Below are positions 1-8,566 of a stretch of DNA of 64,000 nt, piece after piece; position 1 is the stretch's first letter; the number at the start of each line of letters is the position of its first letter. Location: the NCBI GenBank assembly GCA_965218945.1, contig OZ244718.1, forward strand, positions 1,798,001-1,862,000. Direction: 5' to 3'. The notes below the pieces were generated by a model. It had not been told where the DNA came from, searched no databases, and worked only from the letters and a program-made list of their open reading frames with translations. The stretch is from DAOUJW01 sp965218945 (GTDB lineage: Bacteria > Chloroflexota > Dehalococcoidia > Lucifugimonadales > UBA2985). The translations under genes and the position numbers were made by a program.

Positions 1-1
1 C

Positions 2-202
2 AAGGCCGAGACGGTGGAGCGCTCGCCCATCACGAGGACGAGGGCCGAGACGCTGTCCCTGGCGTCCGGCGTCGGCAGCGACGACCCCTTCGAGGCCTTG
101 GTCCTGCCCCAGCCGGAGCCCGAGGACCCGCCCGCCGAGCAAGAACCGGCAGAAGGGCTGCGCGGCTGGTTCGACCAGCTCGGATGGGAGTGGCCCTGGT
201 GA
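2..202 (+). CDS. C-terminal fragment of an unidentified element protein
   Basis: An open frame runs in from the window edge and stops at 200-202, so only the last 66 or so residues are visible. The visible part is rich in Pro and Glu and ends with a Trp-rich tail (GWFDQLGWEWPW). The pilin-like gene starts inside it at 184 in another frame, which argues for translational coupling and for this being a real gene end. I do not recognise the family. Its position directly before a VirB2-like gene suggests a component of the same transfer operon. The apparent GTG start at 14 is probably not the true start, because the frame stays open to the window edge. Confidence 0.5.
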   Translation, partial: KAETVERSPITRTRAETLSLASGVGSDDPFEALVLPQPEPEDPPAEQEPAEGLRGWFDQLGWEWPW

Positions 203-516
203 GGCCCGCGATTGCGGTCACCCTGCTGGCCGGGGCTGCGCTGGCGACCACCGGCGCGGCCCCGGCGGAGGAGCAAGAGATGCTCCACCAGTTCGACCGC
301 GTGCTCACGGCGATGGTCTACGCCGCCGCCGGCCTCTGCCTCTTCGCCATCGTCTGGGCCGGTTTCATCCTCATGGCCGAGGGGAGCGAGGAGCGCGGCG
401 GGGGACGCGCCAAGACCGCCGTCGTCATGGCGGTGGTGGGCCTCGTCCTGGTCCTGTCGGCCAAGGGCGTGGCCGCGCTGCTCAGCAGCGGTCTCCTGGA
501 CTTCCCAACCCCCTAG
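184..516 (+). CDS. VirB2/TrbC-like pilin subunit
   Basis: This 110-residue protein has an N-terminal hydrophobic signal-like segment (about residues 7-25, ending near ATTGAAPAEE) followed by two strongly hydrophobic segments (about 44-64 and 79-98) separated by a short charged loop. That is the architecture of VirB2/TrbC major pilins of type IV secretion systems, which are processed and assembled into the conjugative pilus. The gene overlaps the preceding frame by 19 bases and is followed 19 bases later by the VirB4-type ATPase, the order seen in many transfer operons. Pilin sequences diverge quickly, so the call rests on size, topology and neighbours rather than on a sequence motif. A general small membrane protein of the transfer channel is the alternative. 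Confidence 0.6.
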   Translation: MGVALVRPAIAVTLLAGAALATTGAAPAEEQEMLHQFDRVLTAMVYAAAGLCLFAIVWAGFILMAEGSEERGGGRAKTAVVMAVVGLVLVLSAKGVAALLSSGLLDFPTP

Positions 517-535
517 AGAAAAGGAAACGAGCGAA

Positions 536-2860
536 TTGAAGAAGCTACTTGAACGAATCACAAGACGCGGAGGGGAGACCCCGCCAATTGAGTCCGTCGC
601 CCCGCAGGAGATGCCGGAGGACCAACTCCTCACGGAGCCAGCACCCGGTGGAACGACGGAGGCCCCTCCCAAGATCCCGCCGGAGCTGCCCCTGTTCTTC
701 ATGCTGTCCCACCTGGACGAGGACGGCCCCGTCCGCCTGGACGGGGTGAAGCTGGGGGTGTGCGAGGTGATGGGCCTGGAGCTGGACGAGCCGAAGCTGG
801 GGGCCTTCGCAGGCGCCCTCAACGCCCTGGACTTCCCTGCCCAGCTGCTCATCCGGCAGCACGCACCCCGTCTCGGACGCCTGCGAGACGACCTTCAGCA
901 GGCGCAACCGGAGGACCTGCCCCCGCAGACGAAGGCGGCGGCCGAGTCCCTCCAGCGGCTGCTCACCGACCTGGAGGCCCGCGACGGCATCCTCGACCGG
1001 CGCTTCTACGCCGTGTGCGAGTTCGGCCGCATCGACGACCTGCGGGGACTGCTGGCTAGGGCAGGGCTCTCCGTGCACCCGCTCCGGGGCCGCCAGCTTC
1101 GGATGTTCCTTGTATCAGCCGCTCTGGGCGGTTCGCCGTCCGAGTTCGACGAGGAGACCCCCGTCGAGGTGGAGATCAAACGCCGTGACATCCGCGTCGG
1201 CGGGAGCCTCGTCCGCTCCCTCCACCTGGGCCGCTGGCCCCGGTCATTGGCCCCCGGCTTCCTCCAGGGGCTGATGGCAGCCGGAGCGCCGATGGACCTG
1301 TCCGTCCACGTCGGCCCGATACCGGCGGAGCAGGCGGCCAGGACCCTGGAGTGGCAGAAGGTGCGCTTCGAGTCGGCCCAGTCCCTGTCCTTCAAGCGGG
1401 GCCGCACCATGTCCCCGGAGGCGGAGATCGCCCTGGAGGACGTGAACCGGCTCAGGGACGAGGTGCAGCGGGGCAGGGAGCGGCTCTTTCACGCATCGCT
1501 CTCCGTCACCCTTCACGCGAAGGACGAGGCCGCGCTCAAGGAGATGACACAGCGGGCGAAGGCCCACTTCGGAGCGACCCTGGGCAAGCTCGACAACCTG
1601 GCCTTCCGCCAGCGCGAAGGTCTGTTGTCCACGCTCCCCCTGGCTCTGAACGCCGTGGCCGAGTGGCGCAGCCTGGACACGTCCAGCATCGCCCGTCTCT
1701 TCCCCTTCTCACCGCCGGACCTGGACACCCGCTCAGGCACCCTCTACGGCATCGACATGCGGGCCTGCTCCCCCGTGGTCTACGACCCCTGGGACGGGAC
1801 TCACCTCAACGCCAACACCGCCGTCCTCGCACGGTCGGGCAGCGGCAAGAGCTTCGCCACCAAGCTGGGCGTGCTGCGCGGCATCACGCGCGGCATCACG
1901 GCCTACGTCATCGACCCCGAGGGCGAGTACGCGGACATGGCCCGCGCAGCCGGAGGGCGGGTGCTGTCCCCCGGCGTCCCCGGCCAGGGCATGAATCCTT
2001 TCGTCATCGACAAGGGCGACTCCGAGGAGATGCTCCAGCGCATCGGCAGCCTGAGAAGGCTGATCGAGGTGATGGTGGGCGAGAGTCTCGGCGCGGACCG
2101 CAGGGCATCGCTGGACCACGCCCTGGCGGGCTACTACTCCCGGCCAAGGGAGCGCACCGGCTTCCGCGACTTCTACACATATCTGCAAGAGGCCGAGGCG
2201 GGAGACCCCGATCTCGCAAGGCTGCTCCGTCCCTTCGCCACAGGCAGCCTGAGACACCTGCTCTCCGACGAGGGAGACGACCTGCTGGGCAACGAGGCCC
2301 TGGTGACGGTCTTCGACCTGCGGCTCTTGGAACCAGAACTTCGTCCCGCCGCCGCGATGGTCTGCACCGAGACGGTGTGGGCCGCCGCCGCCCATGACCC
2401 CAAGCCCCGACTGCTGGTCGTAGACGAGGTGTGGAGCATCATGCAGCACCCCGAAGGCGCGGCCTTCATGGTGTCGATAGCGAAGCGCGCCCGCAAGCAC
2501 CGCCTGGGGTTGCAGTTCATCACGCAGGACGTGCAGGACCTTCTCTCCGAGGACTCTTCGCGGACCATCACCGGACATTCGGGAAGGGCGCTCCTCCAGA
2601 ACGCCGCCTTCAAGCTGCTGCTCCAGCAGGACGCCGCCGCCATCAGCACGGTGGGCGACGCCTTCGACCTGCCCGGAGACCTCCAGCGATGGCTCCTGTC
2701 CTGTCCCAGGGGGGACGGGCTGCTTCTCGCCAAGGGCAACCGCTTCCCCGTGCGCATCGAGGCCACCCCGGAGGAGACGGCGGTCATCGAGTGGCGGCCG
2801 GGCCAGCACGGGCAACGCCCCTCGCCGCCGCCTGTCGAAAGCGCGACGACGGACGCCTAG
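536..2860 (+). CDS. VirB4/TraE-type conjugation ATPase
   Basis: This is a 774-residue ATPase of the VirB4/TrbE/TraC family, which sits at the cytoplasmic base of type IV secretion systems and powers pilus assembly and substrate transfer. Walker A (RSGSGKS) lies near residue 433-439 and Walker B (LLVVDEVW) near 625-632. The stretch after Walker B, with a conserved Arg-rich helix and FITQDVQDLL, is typical of VirB4. The N-terminal 400 residues are the variable VirB4 N-domain. The frame is open far upstream, but codons before 516 are the pilin gene in another frame. I chose TTG at 536 because it follows the pilin stop and has an AAAAGGA sequence about 11 bases upstream. It forms one operon with the genes on both sides. 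Confidence 0.85.
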   Translation: MKKLLERITRRGGETPPIESVAPQEMPEDQLLTEPAPGGTTEAPPKIPPELPLFFMLSHLDEDGPVRLDGVKLGVCEVMGLELDEPKLGAFAGALNALDFPAQLLIRQHAPRLGRLRDDLQQAQPEDLPPQTKAAAESLQRLLTDLEARDGILDRRFYAVCEFGRIDDLRGLLARAGLSVHPLRGRQLRMFLVSAALGGSPSEFDEETPVEVEIKRRDIRVGGSLVRSLHLGRWPRSLAPGFLQGLMAAGAPMDLSVHVGPIPAEQAARTLEWQKVRFESAQSLSFKRGRTMSPEAEIALEDVNRLRDEVQRGRERLFHASLSVTLHAKDEAALKEMTQRAKAHFGATLGKLDNLAFRQREGLLSTLPLALNAVAEWRSLDTSSIARLFPFSPPDLDTRSGTLYGIDMRACSPVVYDPWDGTHLNANTAVLARSGSGKSFATKLGVLRGITRGITAYVIDPEGEYADMARAAGGRVLSPGVPGQGMNPFVIDKGDSEEMLQRIGSLRRLIEVMVGESLGADRRASLDHALAGYYSRPRERTGFRDFYTYLQEAEAGDPDLARLLRPFATGSLRHLLSDEGDDLLGNEALVTVFDLRLLEPELRPAAAMVCTETVWAAAAHDPKPRLLVVDEVWSIMQHPEGAAFMVSIAKRARKHRLGLQFITQDVQDLLSEDSSRTITGHSGRALLQNAAFKLLLQQDAAAISTVGDAFDLPGDLQRWLLSCPRGDGLLLAKGNRFPVRIEATPEETAVIEWRPGQHGQRPSPPPVESATTDA

Positions 2861-2887
2861 AGAGAGTCCATTGGAAAGGAGTAGAGC

Positions 2888-5491
2888 ATGAAGCTGAACC
2901 CCAAGAACATCCTGTTTGGAAACGACGAAGACAAGAGGGGTCCCGTCCTTCTGGCGGTGACGCCGCCGAGGACCGGCGAGCGCACCCTGCTGGGCGTCGA
3001 GAACCTCCTCCAGTCCATCGCGGTGCCGGAGCCCTTCTCCCTTGAGCTGGCCGGGGACATGGACGGCGTCACTCTCATGGCCCGCTGCCTCGACGACCAG
3101 GTGGTGCGCAGTCAGCTCTCCGCGCACTACCCCCAGGCCCGCATCCAGCAGGTTGACCCCGGCGACGACCCGCTGAGGCTCGCAGAGGGGGAAAACGCTT
3201 GGTCCGTCACCCTGCGGGCCGACGGGCCGGAGTACGTGCCCCTGCGCACCTTCAGGGACGACGACCTGCTCGACCCCGGCTCCGACCCCCTGATAGCCCT
3301 GATGGGCGCTCTCTCGGCCCTCTACGAGGGAGAGCGCGTCGTGGCCCGCTTGATGCTGCGCTCCCTCGGCCCCGACTGGTCGCAGGCCCATCTCGAGAAG
3401 GCACACAGGAGGCCGGGCATGGAGCCGAGGGATCCCGCATACACCTACCAGACCAAGCCCCTGCAGATGGACGGCATCACGATGGCCGTGTTGGGCATCG
3501 GCGCTCTCGCCGCCCTCAAGGGCTACCTGTGGGTGCAGGACGGCGAGATATGGAAGGCCGCCCTCATGGGGACGGGCGCGGCCCTGGGGCTGGCCGCAGG
3601 CGGATGGGCATGGCGCCGCTGGAAGAAGGCCCGCAACCGCGTCGAAGACCCGCTGCTCATCAGGGAGAAGGTCTCACGCATCGCCTTCGAGGCCGATCTG
3701 CAGGTCACGGCGATCCTGCCCCCGGACACGATGCCACACCGGGCCGGGGAGCTCCTCGGCAAGCTCACCGCCGCCTACCGGCACTTCGACAACCCCGCAG
3801 GGACACGGTTCAAGGTGGGGAGGGTGAAGCCCGCCGAACCGGAACCGTCGCTGCTCCACCCGGCAGGCCCCGGACTCTTCGGCGGGCGCAGCGTGCTGGG
3901 AGTCCGCGAGGTCGCCTGTCTGTGGCACCCGCCGGGCGCCGGCGACGAGACGCCCCTGGTGGAGCGGTCCGGCGCACGGGCGCTCAGCCCCTCGGCCAAG
4001 GGCGTCCGGGGAGGCGCGCTGGTGGGGGACACCACCGCGGGAGCGAAGCGGGAGATCCGCTTCCCCGAGGACCTGCTCCGGCGTCACCACCTCTATGTGG
4101 CGCGCACCCGCATGGGCAAGTCCACCCTCATGCACCACCTCGTTGCCCACAAGCTGCGGGAGAAGGCCGAGGGCAGGGACCCGGACGCCATCGTCGTCAT
4201 AGACCCCCACACCGACCTCTTGGCCGGCATCCTCGAACACGTCCCCGATTCACTCATCGACCGGGTGCGGCTCATCGACCTGTCCGACGAGACCCGCTCC
4301 CCCGGAATCAACCTGCTGGACACCCGAGTCTTCGCCGACCGGGACCGCACCGCCGACTCGGTGGTGCGCGTTGCACGCGGGCTGTGGGAGCAGTGGGGGC
4401 CGAGGATGCAGTCCATCCTGGAGCAGACCGTCAAGACCCTCCACGAGGCCAACGAGCAGGTGGAGGCGGAGGCCCAGTACACCATCCTCGACGGGCTGAA
4501 GCTCCTCTCCGACGAGCCCTTCCGCAAGGACGCGCTGAAGAAGGTCTCCGACCCCTACCTGCTCGAGTGGTGGGCCAGGGACTTCGGCAGATGGAACCCC
4601 CAGTACCGCGCTGAGGCGCTGGCCCCGGTGCAGACCCGCCTCTCCTACTACGCATCCTCCAAGCGGGCCAGGGCCATCCTGGGACAGAGTCGCTCCAGCA
4701 TCGACGTGCGGCGCACCATCCTGGACGGCGGCATCCTGCTGGTCTCCACCTCCCAGGGAACGGTCGGCAGGGACGTGGCCGCCCTGGTGGGCGCGTCGAT
4801 GCTCAACCTCGTGGACGCCGTGGTCCGGGAGCAGGCAAGCCTGCCCCTGCACCGTCGGCGCAGCGCGCAGATCGTCGTCGACGAGATGCAGTCGATGCCC
4901 GGCGTGGACTACGAGTCGATGCTCAGCGAACTCGGCAAGTTCGGGGCCAGCTTCATCCTCGCCACACAGAGCCTCGCAAAGCTGGACGACCTCTCCCGCA
5001 CCATGCGGGACACCCTCCTCGCCAACGTGGGGTGCCTCGCCGTCTTCCAGGTGGCGGGGTCCGACGCCCGTCAACTGGTGTGGGAGCTGGGCAAGGAGCG
5101 GGTGACCGAGGACGACATCACGTCGCTGCCCGTCCACCACTGCTACGTCCGGGCCACCGTGGGCAAGGAGCGGATGCCCGCATTCTCGATGATGGTGCGC
5201 AAGCCTGAGGAGGGAGACCCCGCAGTCTCCGCCCGCATCCGCGAGGCTGCCTCCGCGTACACCGTCTCGGCCCGCCAGGCCGACTACGCAGACGCCGACG
5301 GCCACCGTAAGGTGGACGACTACCGCAAGGGCGTCGAGGACATCGAAACCGCCAGGCAGGAGGGTCGGCCGGAGGCTGAACCGGACCCGGAGCGGAGGAA
5401 GCAGACCAGCAAGCGGAGACCGAACGCCGCGGGCGCCGGAAGGGACGGGACGGGCGAAGCCGCTAACGAGGAAGAGGAGGCCGGCGAATGA
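2888..5491 (+). CDS. VirD4/TraG-like coupling ATPase
   Basis: This 867-residue protein has two adjacent hydrophobic segments (about 195-212 and 222-240), a C-terminal P-loop ATPase domain with a Walker A-like ARTRMGKST (405-413), a Walker B-like AIVVIDPH (about 434-441) and a second acidic motif (QIVVDEMQSMPG). Membrane anchor plus HerA/VirD4-type motor fits a type IV coupling protein, which brings DNA-relaxase complexes to the secretion channel. The first Walker A residue is Ala rather than Gly, a tolerated variation. The C-terminal 100 residues are highly charged and probably disordered. A GGAAAGGAG Shine-Dalgarno lies just upstream of the ATG, and the stop overlaps the next start by ATGA. 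It could also be described as a DUF87/HerA-like helicase. Confidence 0.75.
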   Translation: MKLNPKNILFGNDEDKRGPVLLAVTPPRTGERTLLGVENLLQSIAVPEPFSLELAGDMDGVTLMARCLDDQVVRSQLSAHYPQARIQQVDPGDDPLRLAEGENAWSVTLRADGPEYVPLRTFRDDDLLDPGSDPLIALMGALSALYEGERVVARLMLRSLGPDWSQAHLEKAHRRPGMEPRDPAYTYQTKPLQMDGITMAVLGIGALAALKGYLWVQDGEIWKAALMGTGAALGLAAGGWAWRRWKKARNRVEDPLLIREKVSRIAFEADLQVTAILPPDTMPHRAGELLGKLTAAYRHFDNPAGTRFKVGRVKPAEPEPSLLHPAGPGLFGGRSVLGVREVACLWHPPGAGDETPLVERSGARALSPSAKGVRGGALVGDTTAGAKREIRFPEDLLRRHHLYVARTRMGKSTLMHHLVAHKLREKAEGRDPDAIVVIDPHTDLLAGILEHVPDSLIDRVRLIDLSDETRSPGINLLDTRVFADRDRTADSVVRVARGLWEQWGPRMQSILEQTVKTLHEANEQVEAEAQYTILDGLKLLSDEPFRKDALKKVSDPYLLEWWARDFGRWNPQYRAEALAPVQTRLSYYASSKRARAILGQSRSSIDVRRTILDGGILLVSTSQGTVGRDVAALVGASMLNLVDAVVREQASLPLHRRRSAQIVVDEMQSMPGVDYESMLSELGKFGASFILATQSLAKLDDLSRTMRDTLLANVGCLAVFQVAGSDARQLVWELGKERVTEDDITSLPVHHCYVRATVGKERMPAFSMMVRKPEEGDPAVSARIREAASAYTVSARQADYADADGHRKVDDYRKGVEDIETARQEGRPEAEPDPERRKQTSKRRPNAAGAGRDGTGEAANEEEEAGE

Positions 5492-7140
5492 GACCCGCAG
5501 GATGTGAGGCCGACCTGCTCCGCGCCCTGGCGTCAATGCCGTTCCTTGACCGGCTGGAGATGGTCGCCGTCTGCGGCTGGTCGAGGGGCGCGGTCTACGA
5601 GGCCATAGCGAGCCTGGAGTCCGGCGGGTTCTGCGCCTCCGTGCCCCACGCCGTAGACCCGCTTCCCCCGGCGCGGAGGTTCCATCTCACCACCGCAGGA
5701 CTGCGCAGGCTTGCCGGAGAGGAGGGCGTCGCCCTCGACGAGCTGGTTCGCTCTTATCCGGTCTCCGCCCAGTGGCGGCGCATCCTGATGGACAGGCTCG
5801 ACCCACTAGCCTCCGTCTACCGCGTCGCCTCCTCCCTCTCCAACATCGCATACCCCATCCGGTTCCGCTGGTACCGGGCCATGCCGTTGGACGCCGCCGT
5901 AACCTTTCCCGACGGCAGGACCGTCGGGATCATCAGGCAGGGACTCACCGCCGACAGGTCGGGCTTCTCCAAGCGGCTCTGGCGGCTGCGCGACTTATCG
6001 CTCCCCGGAACGCTCCTCATCCTCATGGCCGACGACGTGCGTCTCAGGCACGCCCGCAGGCTCCTCTCGACCACCGACGTGCCGGCCCTGCTCACCCTCG
6101 AACGCGAGGCGGTCATGGCCGGAGCGGGCGACCGGATATGGAGCCCCGTCAAGGTCTCCGCTGCAATCGACCTGCGCTACGAGCTCGACCGGGCTGCCTC
6201 CACGGGCGAGCTGCCGCGGGAGCCGGAACCGGAGCGGGCCGACCTCCCCGACGACCTTCCCGACAGGTGGGCGGCGGCGGACATATCCGACCATATGCTG
6301 CCCGTCATCCTCAAGTCCGCCGAGAAGCGCGCCCTCGACCTTATCTCGGACTGGCCCTGGATCGCACTCCAGGAGATGGCCGGAATGATGGGCGTCTCGC
6401 CCCAGAGGGCCTCCCAGCTCGTCAACCCTCTCGAAGGCTTCGGCCTCGTGAGCCGCCCACGCGACGCGGGCGGGCGCATCGTCCTCACGGACCGGGGGTT
6501 AACACACCTGGCCCGTAGGGACCGCACCTCCGTCGGAGTGGCAAAGCGGCGGTGGAGCGTCGCCCTGGAAGACGCCGAAGCCCCTCTGGAGTGGCGCAAC
6601 CTTTCCGGCAGGAGGACGCGGCAGCTGCTGAGGAATCTCGATCACACCTCCGCCGTCCACGGCTTCCTGGCCGCGCTGTCGGTGCAGGCCCCCCTCCTGG
6701 GGTGGGAGATCGCCCAGCTCGACCCGCCCAGAAGGGCCTCCCGCTACTTCAGGCACGACGGCGGCATGCGCGCCGTCAGCCCCGACGCCTTCGGCGTCCT
6801 CACCAGGGGCGACACGCGCTGGCCCTTCTTTCTGGAGTGGGAGCGAAGGGCCGTGCGGCCCTCAACCATGTCGGACCGCCTTGCTCCCTATCTGCGCTAC
6901 TTCTCATCGCACAGGCCCACCGACGACCACGGCGTCCGGCCCGCCGTTCTGGTCGTATTCGACGACGACATCGCGGCTACCCACTTCCTGCGCGTGGCGC
7001 GGGAGGAGATGAGGGAGGCGGACGGCACGGTGCCCCTGTGGGTCTCCAACCGGGAGGTCATAGACGCCCTGGGGCCGCTGGGACGCGCCTGGCGCGCGCC
7101 CACCGACTGGGAGTCGCCCCAGGCCGTGCCGCCTCAATGA
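5488..7140 (+). CDS. Replication-relaxation family DNA-binding protein
   Basis: This 550-residue protein begins in a 4-base ATGA overlap with the coupling ATPase gene. It contains an N-terminal winged-helix-like region (about residues 8-75), a second helix-turn-helix near 285-345 (EMAGMMGVSPQRASQLVNPL), and a C-terminal region with VHGFLAAL, SPDAFGVL and FFLEWERR followed by a YLRYF stretch. This last pattern resembles the replication-relaxation (Rep_relax) family of Gram-positive and Chloroflexota plasmids and integrative elements, thought to help origin opening or relaxase function. No catalytic relaxase histidine cluster was seen. The role in DNA processing of this element is inferred from family and position. 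Confidence 0.6.
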   Translation: MRPAGCEADLLRALASMPFLDRLEMVAVCGWSRGAVYEAIASLESGGFCASVPHAVDPLPPARRFHLTTAGLRRLAGEEGVALDELVRSYPVSAQWRRILMDRLDPLASVYRVASSLSNIAYPIRFRWYRAMPLDAAVTFPDGRTVGIIRQGLTADRSGFSKRLWRLRDLSLPGTLLILMADDVRLRHARRLLSTTDVPALLTLEREAVMAGAGDRIWSPVKVSAAIDLRYELDRAASTGELPREPEPERADLPDDLPDRWAAADISDHMLPVILKSAEKRALDLISDWPWIALQEMAGMMGVSPQRASQLVNPLEGFGLVSRPRDAGGRIVLTDRGLTHLARRDRTSVGVAKRRWSVALEDAEAPLEWRNLSGRRTRQLLRNLDHTSAVHGFLAALSVQAPLLGWEIAQLDPPRRASRYFRHDGGMRAVSPDAFGVLTRGDTRWPFFLEWERRAVRPSTMSDRLAPYLRYFSSHRPTDDHGVRPAVLVVFDDDIAATHFLRVAREEMREADGTVPLWVSNREVIDALGPLGRAWRAPTDWESPQAVPPQ

Positions 7141-7442
7141 ATGACTGGAAATGGAACGCCATGAGTTCGGAAAATATCTACAAAAGGAAAGGCCACCGGA
7201 GGCGCAGAGGACGGGGCGTTGTCCGGCTCAACAGGGTGGCCCTCTGGAAGCGGCTCACCACGCTGAACCGCTCCCAGAACTGGCTCGCCAGGGAGACCGG
7301 GGTCAGCCGGGGGTACATGTCGATGCTGGTCAACGGGGAGCGCTCGCCCTCCGGACGCATCCGCCGCCGGATGCAAATGGTCCTCGGCGTAGACGACTTC
7401 GACCAGCTTTTCACGATGGAGGATGAACATGAACAACCCTGA
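7137..7442 (+). CDS. Small XRE-type helix-turn-helix protein
   Basis: A 101-residue basic protein starts in an ATGA overlap with the preceding stop. An alternative ATG lies at 7161. After an Arg/Lys-rich N-terminus (KRKGHRRRRGRG), residues about 40-85 form an XRE/Cro-type helix-turn-helix: LNRSQNWLARETGVSRGYMSMLVNGERSPS. The family binds DNA as a repressor or activator. The gene lies between transfer genes and accessory genes, so control of element transfer or maintenance is a reasonable inference. It overlaps the next small helix-turn-helix gene by a few bases, which suggests they are made together. Confidence 0.65.
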   Translation: MNDWKWNAMSSENIYKRKGHRRRRGRGVVRLNRVALWKRLTTLNRSQNWLARETGVSRGYMSMLVNGERSPSGRIRRRMQMVLGVDDFDQLFTMEDEHEQP

Positions 7443-7749
7443 CGTTTCGTCCCGTTTCAACGGGCTTCACACCACTGGAGAGGAAGGCGCGCTGCTCATG
7501 CAGAGCGGCGTCCTGCCCGATGACTTCGGTCAGCGCCTCGAACGCCTCAAGGAGGCCAGCGGCCTCAGCTGGCGCGGCATGGCCAAGGCCCTCGGCGTGG
7601 ACCCCAAGCAGCTGCGCGTGTGGCGCAAGAAGGGCGTCGAGCCCTGCGGCGGAGCCATGCTTTCCATCTGCCGCTTCGCCGCCCGGTTGCCCGGCGGCCT
7701 GGAGGTCCTCATCGGCGAGGGATTCCAGATGACCTTCTTCAAGGACTGA
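7429..7749 (+). CDS. Small helix-turn-helix protein
   Basis: This 106-residue protein has a helix-turn-helix in its centre: RLKEASGLSWRGMAKALGVD followed by KQLRVWRKKGVEPCG. GGAGG at 7418-7422 is directly against ATG 7423 but 6 bases from ATG 7429, so I chose 7429. The fold is the XRE type, with the C-terminal part (ARLPGGLEVLIGEGF) resembling other small regulators of mobile elements. It follows another helix-turn-helix gene with overlap. A 160-base gap with strong hairpins follows, so this may be the last gene of the transfer operon. The target is unknown. Confidence 0.6.
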   Translation: MNNPDVSSRFNGLHTTGEEGALLMQSGVLPDDFGQRLERLKEASGLSWRGMAKALGVDPKQLRVWRKKGVEPCGGAMLSICRFAARLPGGLEVLIGEGFQMTFFKD

Positions 7750-7756
7750 CCGAAAC

Positions 7757-7847
7757 GCCCCGCCGCGCGTAGGCGCAACGGCGGCAAGGCGGGGCTTGAG
7801 ACGGCACGGAGGCTGCCCGGCGCTCGCCCATTCCATCGGCGCCGGGC
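7757..7847. other. Two strong GC-rich stem-loops between operons
   Basis: Two perfect inverted repeats lie in the gap after the helix-turn-helix genes. The first pairs GCCCCGCC (7757-7764) with GGCGGGGC (7788-7795). The second pairs GCCCGGCGC (7815-7823) with GCGCCGGGC (7839-7847), and the stem extends to about 13 base pairs with one wobble. Neither is followed by a T run on either strand, so a simple Rho-independent terminator is not well supported. They may act as an attenuator, a structured leader for the following small gene, or part of a transfer origin. Confidence 0.5.
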
Positions 7848-7911
7848 GGCCCAGCCGAACAACTGTAACGAGAGGCCGGCGGCCCCAGGAAAGGCCGTTG
7901 CGACTACGACG

Positions 7912-8139
7912 ATGAGAGATACCGAAGGAAAGAAGAGACGGAAGAGGCCCGACGAGCCACCCCCTGAAGCCTCCCCGGAGAGCCCGCTGGCGTCGTACAC
8001 CCCGGAGCAGCAGCGAATGTTCCGCAACGGGCTGCGCATCTGGGCAAGGGTCGCCATTCGCTCCTACATGCGCAAGCACGGGGTCGCATTGTCCCCGCCC
8101 GAGGTTGCACCGGAAGGCGGCGAGGAGGAGGCCCAATGA
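7912..8139 (+). CDS. Hypothetical 75-residue protein
   Basis: A small frame starting at ATG 7912 encodes 75 residues. The first 25 are charged and Pro-rich, and the middle (RMFRNGLRIWARVAIRSYMRKHG) looks like an amphipathic helix. I recognise no family. No strong Shine-Dalgarno precedes the ATG. It sits between a structured intergenic region and a toxin-antitoxin-like pair. It may be a small accessory protein of the element or a chance frame; codon composition is as GC-rich as the neighbours, which favours neither. Confidence 0.35.
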   Translation: MRDTEGKKRRKRPDEPPPEASPESPLASYTPEQQRMFRNGLRIWARVAIRSYMRKHGVALSPPEVAPEGGEEEAQ

Positions 8140-8192
8140 GCGCCCCTCCAACCTTCATCGTCATCAACCTAGGCGAGGATCCTGCGAGGTTT

Positions 8193-8250
8193 GACGACAG
8201 ATTCTTGTCGTCGAATGCCTTCTCGCGGTATACTTTGCGGTACGGTATAC
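8193..8250 (+). promoter_or_regulatory. Candidate promoter and operator of the toxin-antitoxin module
   Basis: A perfect inverted repeat GACGACA-gattct-TGTCGTC spans 8193-8212. It is followed by two direct copies of CGGTATAC (8226-8233 and 8243-8250), 17 bases apart, each containing the palindrome GTATAC. A sigma-A-like promoter can be drawn as TTGTCG (8205-8210), an 18-base spacer and TATACT (8229-8234), so the repeats would cover the promoter. The position just before the start codon at 8255 suits an autoregulatory operator bound by the helix-turn-helix antitoxin. This is inferred from layout only. Confidence 0.45.
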
Positions 8251-8254
8251 GGTG

Positions 8255-8566
8255 ATGGAGACCGGCGGGCGGCGTTTCATCGACGAGCGCGGAAACGAGG
8301 TCCGGCTCACCGACGAGCGGCTCCGGCACATTCTGCGAAGGCACCCTGAAATGGCCCTCCAGATGCACCGGTTCGCCGAGGCCCTTGCCAGCCCGGACGC
8401 AGTGAGTGCCTCCAGGTCCAGCCCTGCGGTGCAGCTCTACTACCGACTCTACCCGGACCTGCGGGGCAGGAACCGCTACATACGCCTTGTGGTGAAGAGG
8501 GAGACGGACTACTCCTTCATCCTCACCACCTATCTGGGTCGAAGCATCAAAGGAGAGGGAGCATGA
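8255..8566 (+). CDS. Putative toxin nuclease (PBECR/RelE-like)
   Basis: This 103-residue protein has the compact pattern of phage-Barnase-EndoU-ColicinE5/RelE-like (PBECR) or related small nucleases: an N-terminal FIDERGNEVRLTDERLRHILRRHPEM segment, a central strand pair (AVQLYYRLYP) and a C-terminal KRETDYSFILTTYLGRSIKGEGA. His-containing HILRRHPE and the late Arg/Lys could be catalytic. The gene overlaps the downstream DUF2283-HTH gene by ATGA, the organisation of a toxin-antitoxin operon with the toxin first. I chose ATG 8255 over the GTG at 8252. The family assignment is by pattern memory and should be treated as tentative. Confidence 0.5.
   Translation: METGGRRFIDERGNEVRLTDERLRHILRRHPEMALQMHRFAEALASPDAVSASRSSPAVQLYYRLYPDLRGRNRYIRLVVKRETDYSFILTTYLGRSIKGEGA

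Noticed and set aside
212..535. N-terminal extension of the VirB4-type gene
   Set aside because: Those codons are the pilin gene in another frame; the TTG at 536 is a better start.
1733..3406. 557-residue open frame on the minus strand
   Set aside because: It lies antisense to the VirB4-type and coupling ATPase genes and shows the composition of a GC-rich shadow frame.
4250..5536. 428-residue open frame on the minus strand
   Set aside because: Antisense to the coupling ATPase gene, which has clear motifs; no motif in this frame.
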